Shown here: positions 5,951 through 6,713 of the stretch, piece after piece
How positions within the stretch are numbered: the stretch's first letter is position 1
Layout of the letters: every line of letters begins with the position of its first letter
Assembly (NCBI GenBank): GCA_964393615.1
Contig: CAYMUR010000118.1
Span: forward strand, 1 to 6,713
Length of the DNA: 6,713 nucleotides
Reading direction: 5' to 3'
Source of the DNA: CAYMUR01 sp964393615
GTDB taxonomy: Bacteria > Planctomycetota > Planctomycetia > Pirellulales > Pirellulaceae
Program-made: the position numbers and the translations under genes
The notes under the pieces: model-generated
Told to the model about the DNA's origin: nothing
Seen by the model: the letters and a program-made list of their open reading frames with translations, nothing else
Database searches by the model: none

Positions 5951-6526
5951 ATGACGTCACCAAATATATGGCAACCGATTCGCGCAACAGCGTCCGTCAT
6001 TTCGAATTCCGGCGTCCTCACTTTGCCGTTTGTAGCGCCCTTGGTCACAGCGTCAGGGTCCGACGCCGCCCTCGACGCCATCTGGGCCAACCAGATCCGA
6101 CCTCTACTCCTGCCCCACTGTCTCGATTGCCATTCGACAGAAACACAAGGGGCCGGACTCGACATTGAACACTTCGAAAGTTCGTAACAGGTGCGGGGCG
6201 ATATTGAGCCGTGCGATGCCGTTCTTGATCTGCTGAAAAGCTTCAAAATGGCACCTCAAGGCCGACCACAACTTTGTTTGGAAGACTACTACCTGGTAAA
6301 CACGTGGATTCACGCACTCTTAAAGCAGAAAGCCAAGCTCCGGTCCGGTGCCCCACGACCGGAGCTGATTCGCCATCCCAACCACTGGGAACTGGCCACC
6401 CGACTGAGCAACTTATTCTTATCCTCGATGACGGATGAAGAACTCACGCCGGTCTCTGCGCCAGGTTGACTCGATGAGCCAACCATTCTGGCTCAGCTGA
6501 CTCGGCGCATGTTGCAAGATCCCCGT
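5951..6526 (+). pseudogene. Planctomycete cytochrome C (PSCyt)/DUF1592-family protein, broken and internally deleted
   Basis: One frame encodes the start and a later part of a planctomycete-specific secreted protein. Residues 1-36 from the ATG at 5951 look like a signal peptide (hydrophobic L-T-L-P-F-V-A-P-L-V). A heme-binding C-L-D-C-H lies at residues 57-61 within the PSCyt domain, after I-R-P-L-L-L-P-H. Family features continue with V-L-D-L-L-K-S-F-K-M and the stretch up to L-R-S-G. From about residue 143 the sequence is instead the start of DUF1592 (E-L-A-T-R-L-S-N-L-F-L-S-S-M-T-D-E-E-L), so roughly 300 or more residues normally between them (DUF1587 and DUF1595) are missing. TAA at 6185-6187 (codon 79) and TGA at 6467-6469 (codon 173, probably CGA before) interrupt it. 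Similarity ends after L-Q-D-P-R at 6526, where an IS3 remnant begins. The gene is dead. The family's role in electron transfer or polymer degradation is not settled. Confidence 0.82.
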
Positions 6527-6713
6527 AACCACCCTCCGATGTTTCTACCAGGATGAGTTAGAACATCGATGGTAAGTAATTCCGCTGTGTTCTGAAGGCG
6601 CAGGCGTACCCGAAGTGGAGGAACACGACCGTCCATAAACGCGGCAGGGGTCTGGTAATCCAAGGCACTGTGGATACGGTGTTAGTTGTCATCCAGTCGC
6701 CAGCGACCGATCA
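6493..6713 (-). pseudogene. IS3-family transposase OrfB, C-terminal remnant (runs off right edge)
   Basis: Read on the minus strand from the edge, the frame gives W-R-L-D-D-N, a TAA at 6684-6682, then H-R-I-H-S-A-L-D-Y-Q-T-P-A-A-F. The last part is the well-known C-terminal signature of IS3-family OrfB (usually Y-N-x-x-R-P-H-S-A-L-G-Y-x-T-P). The reading continues to D-V-L-T-H-P-G and leaves the element near 6527; the first stop in frame is at 6495-6493, inside PSCyt/DUF1592 sequence. The catalytic DDE residues lie outside the window. The internal TAA shows this copy is inactive. Confidence 0.78.
6527..6713 (-). mobile_element. IS3-family element, right-hand remnant abutting the PSCyt gene
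   Basis: The boundary is placed where DUF1592 similarity stops (CGT at 6524-6526). The following ACCACCCTCCGATGTTTCTA looks like a degenerate IS3-type end, which in related elements is C-rich followed by a TACCAGG-like stretch (here TACCAGG at 6546-6552). The exact terminal base is not certain. The rest lies beyond the window. Confidence 0.6.

Noticed and set aside
1..6713. CRISPR arrays, tRNA or rRNA genes, riboswitches
   Set aside because: No regularly spaced repeats, cloverleaf-like sequence or conserved rRNA stretches were found on reading the window.

Overview
The window looks like a piece of a planctomycete genome (Pirellulales / Rhodopirellula-like), most likely from a draft or metagenome assembly. 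Three things suggest this. There is a wrecked gene of the planctomycete cytochrome C (PSCyt)/DUF1592 family. There is an integrase-type transposase of a kind I associate with planctomycetes. There is also a 10-base N run (2391-2400), which marks a scaffold join. This is inferred from protein families seen by eye; no database search was run.

Layout. Bases 1-438 (minus) hold the N-terminal 146 residues of a DAO-type FAD-dependent oxidoreductase that runs off the left edge. Upstream of it on the same strand, 609-2054 encodes a 481-residue protein that fuses a five-repeat beta-propeller (glycosidase-like) to a C-terminal vicinal oxygen chelate (VOC/glyoxalase) domain with all four putative metal ligands. 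These two may be co-transcribed, although 170 bases separate them. From about 2342 to beyond 3376 (plus) lies a decayed DDE integrase-core transposase with the assembly gap in its 5' part, two nonsense codons and two frameshifts. A nested inverted repeat lies just after it. The intact gene at 3798-5429 (plus) is a polytopic GT39/ArnT-like glycosyltransferase. The last 1.2 kb is wreckage: a small TGA-interrupted reading frame (5670-5864), a PSCyt/DUF1592 gene with two stops and a large internal deletion (5951-6526), and the 3' end of an IS3-family transposase on the minus strand that abuts this fragment at about 6527 and runs off the right edge.

Overall this is a region of gene decay around mobile elements, with two or three apparently functional genes. 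I found no RNA gene, CRISPR array or coherent new multi-gene system. The most distinctive item is the propeller-VOC fusion beside a FAD oxidoreductase. The PSCyt gene, whose decay can be read step by step, comes next.
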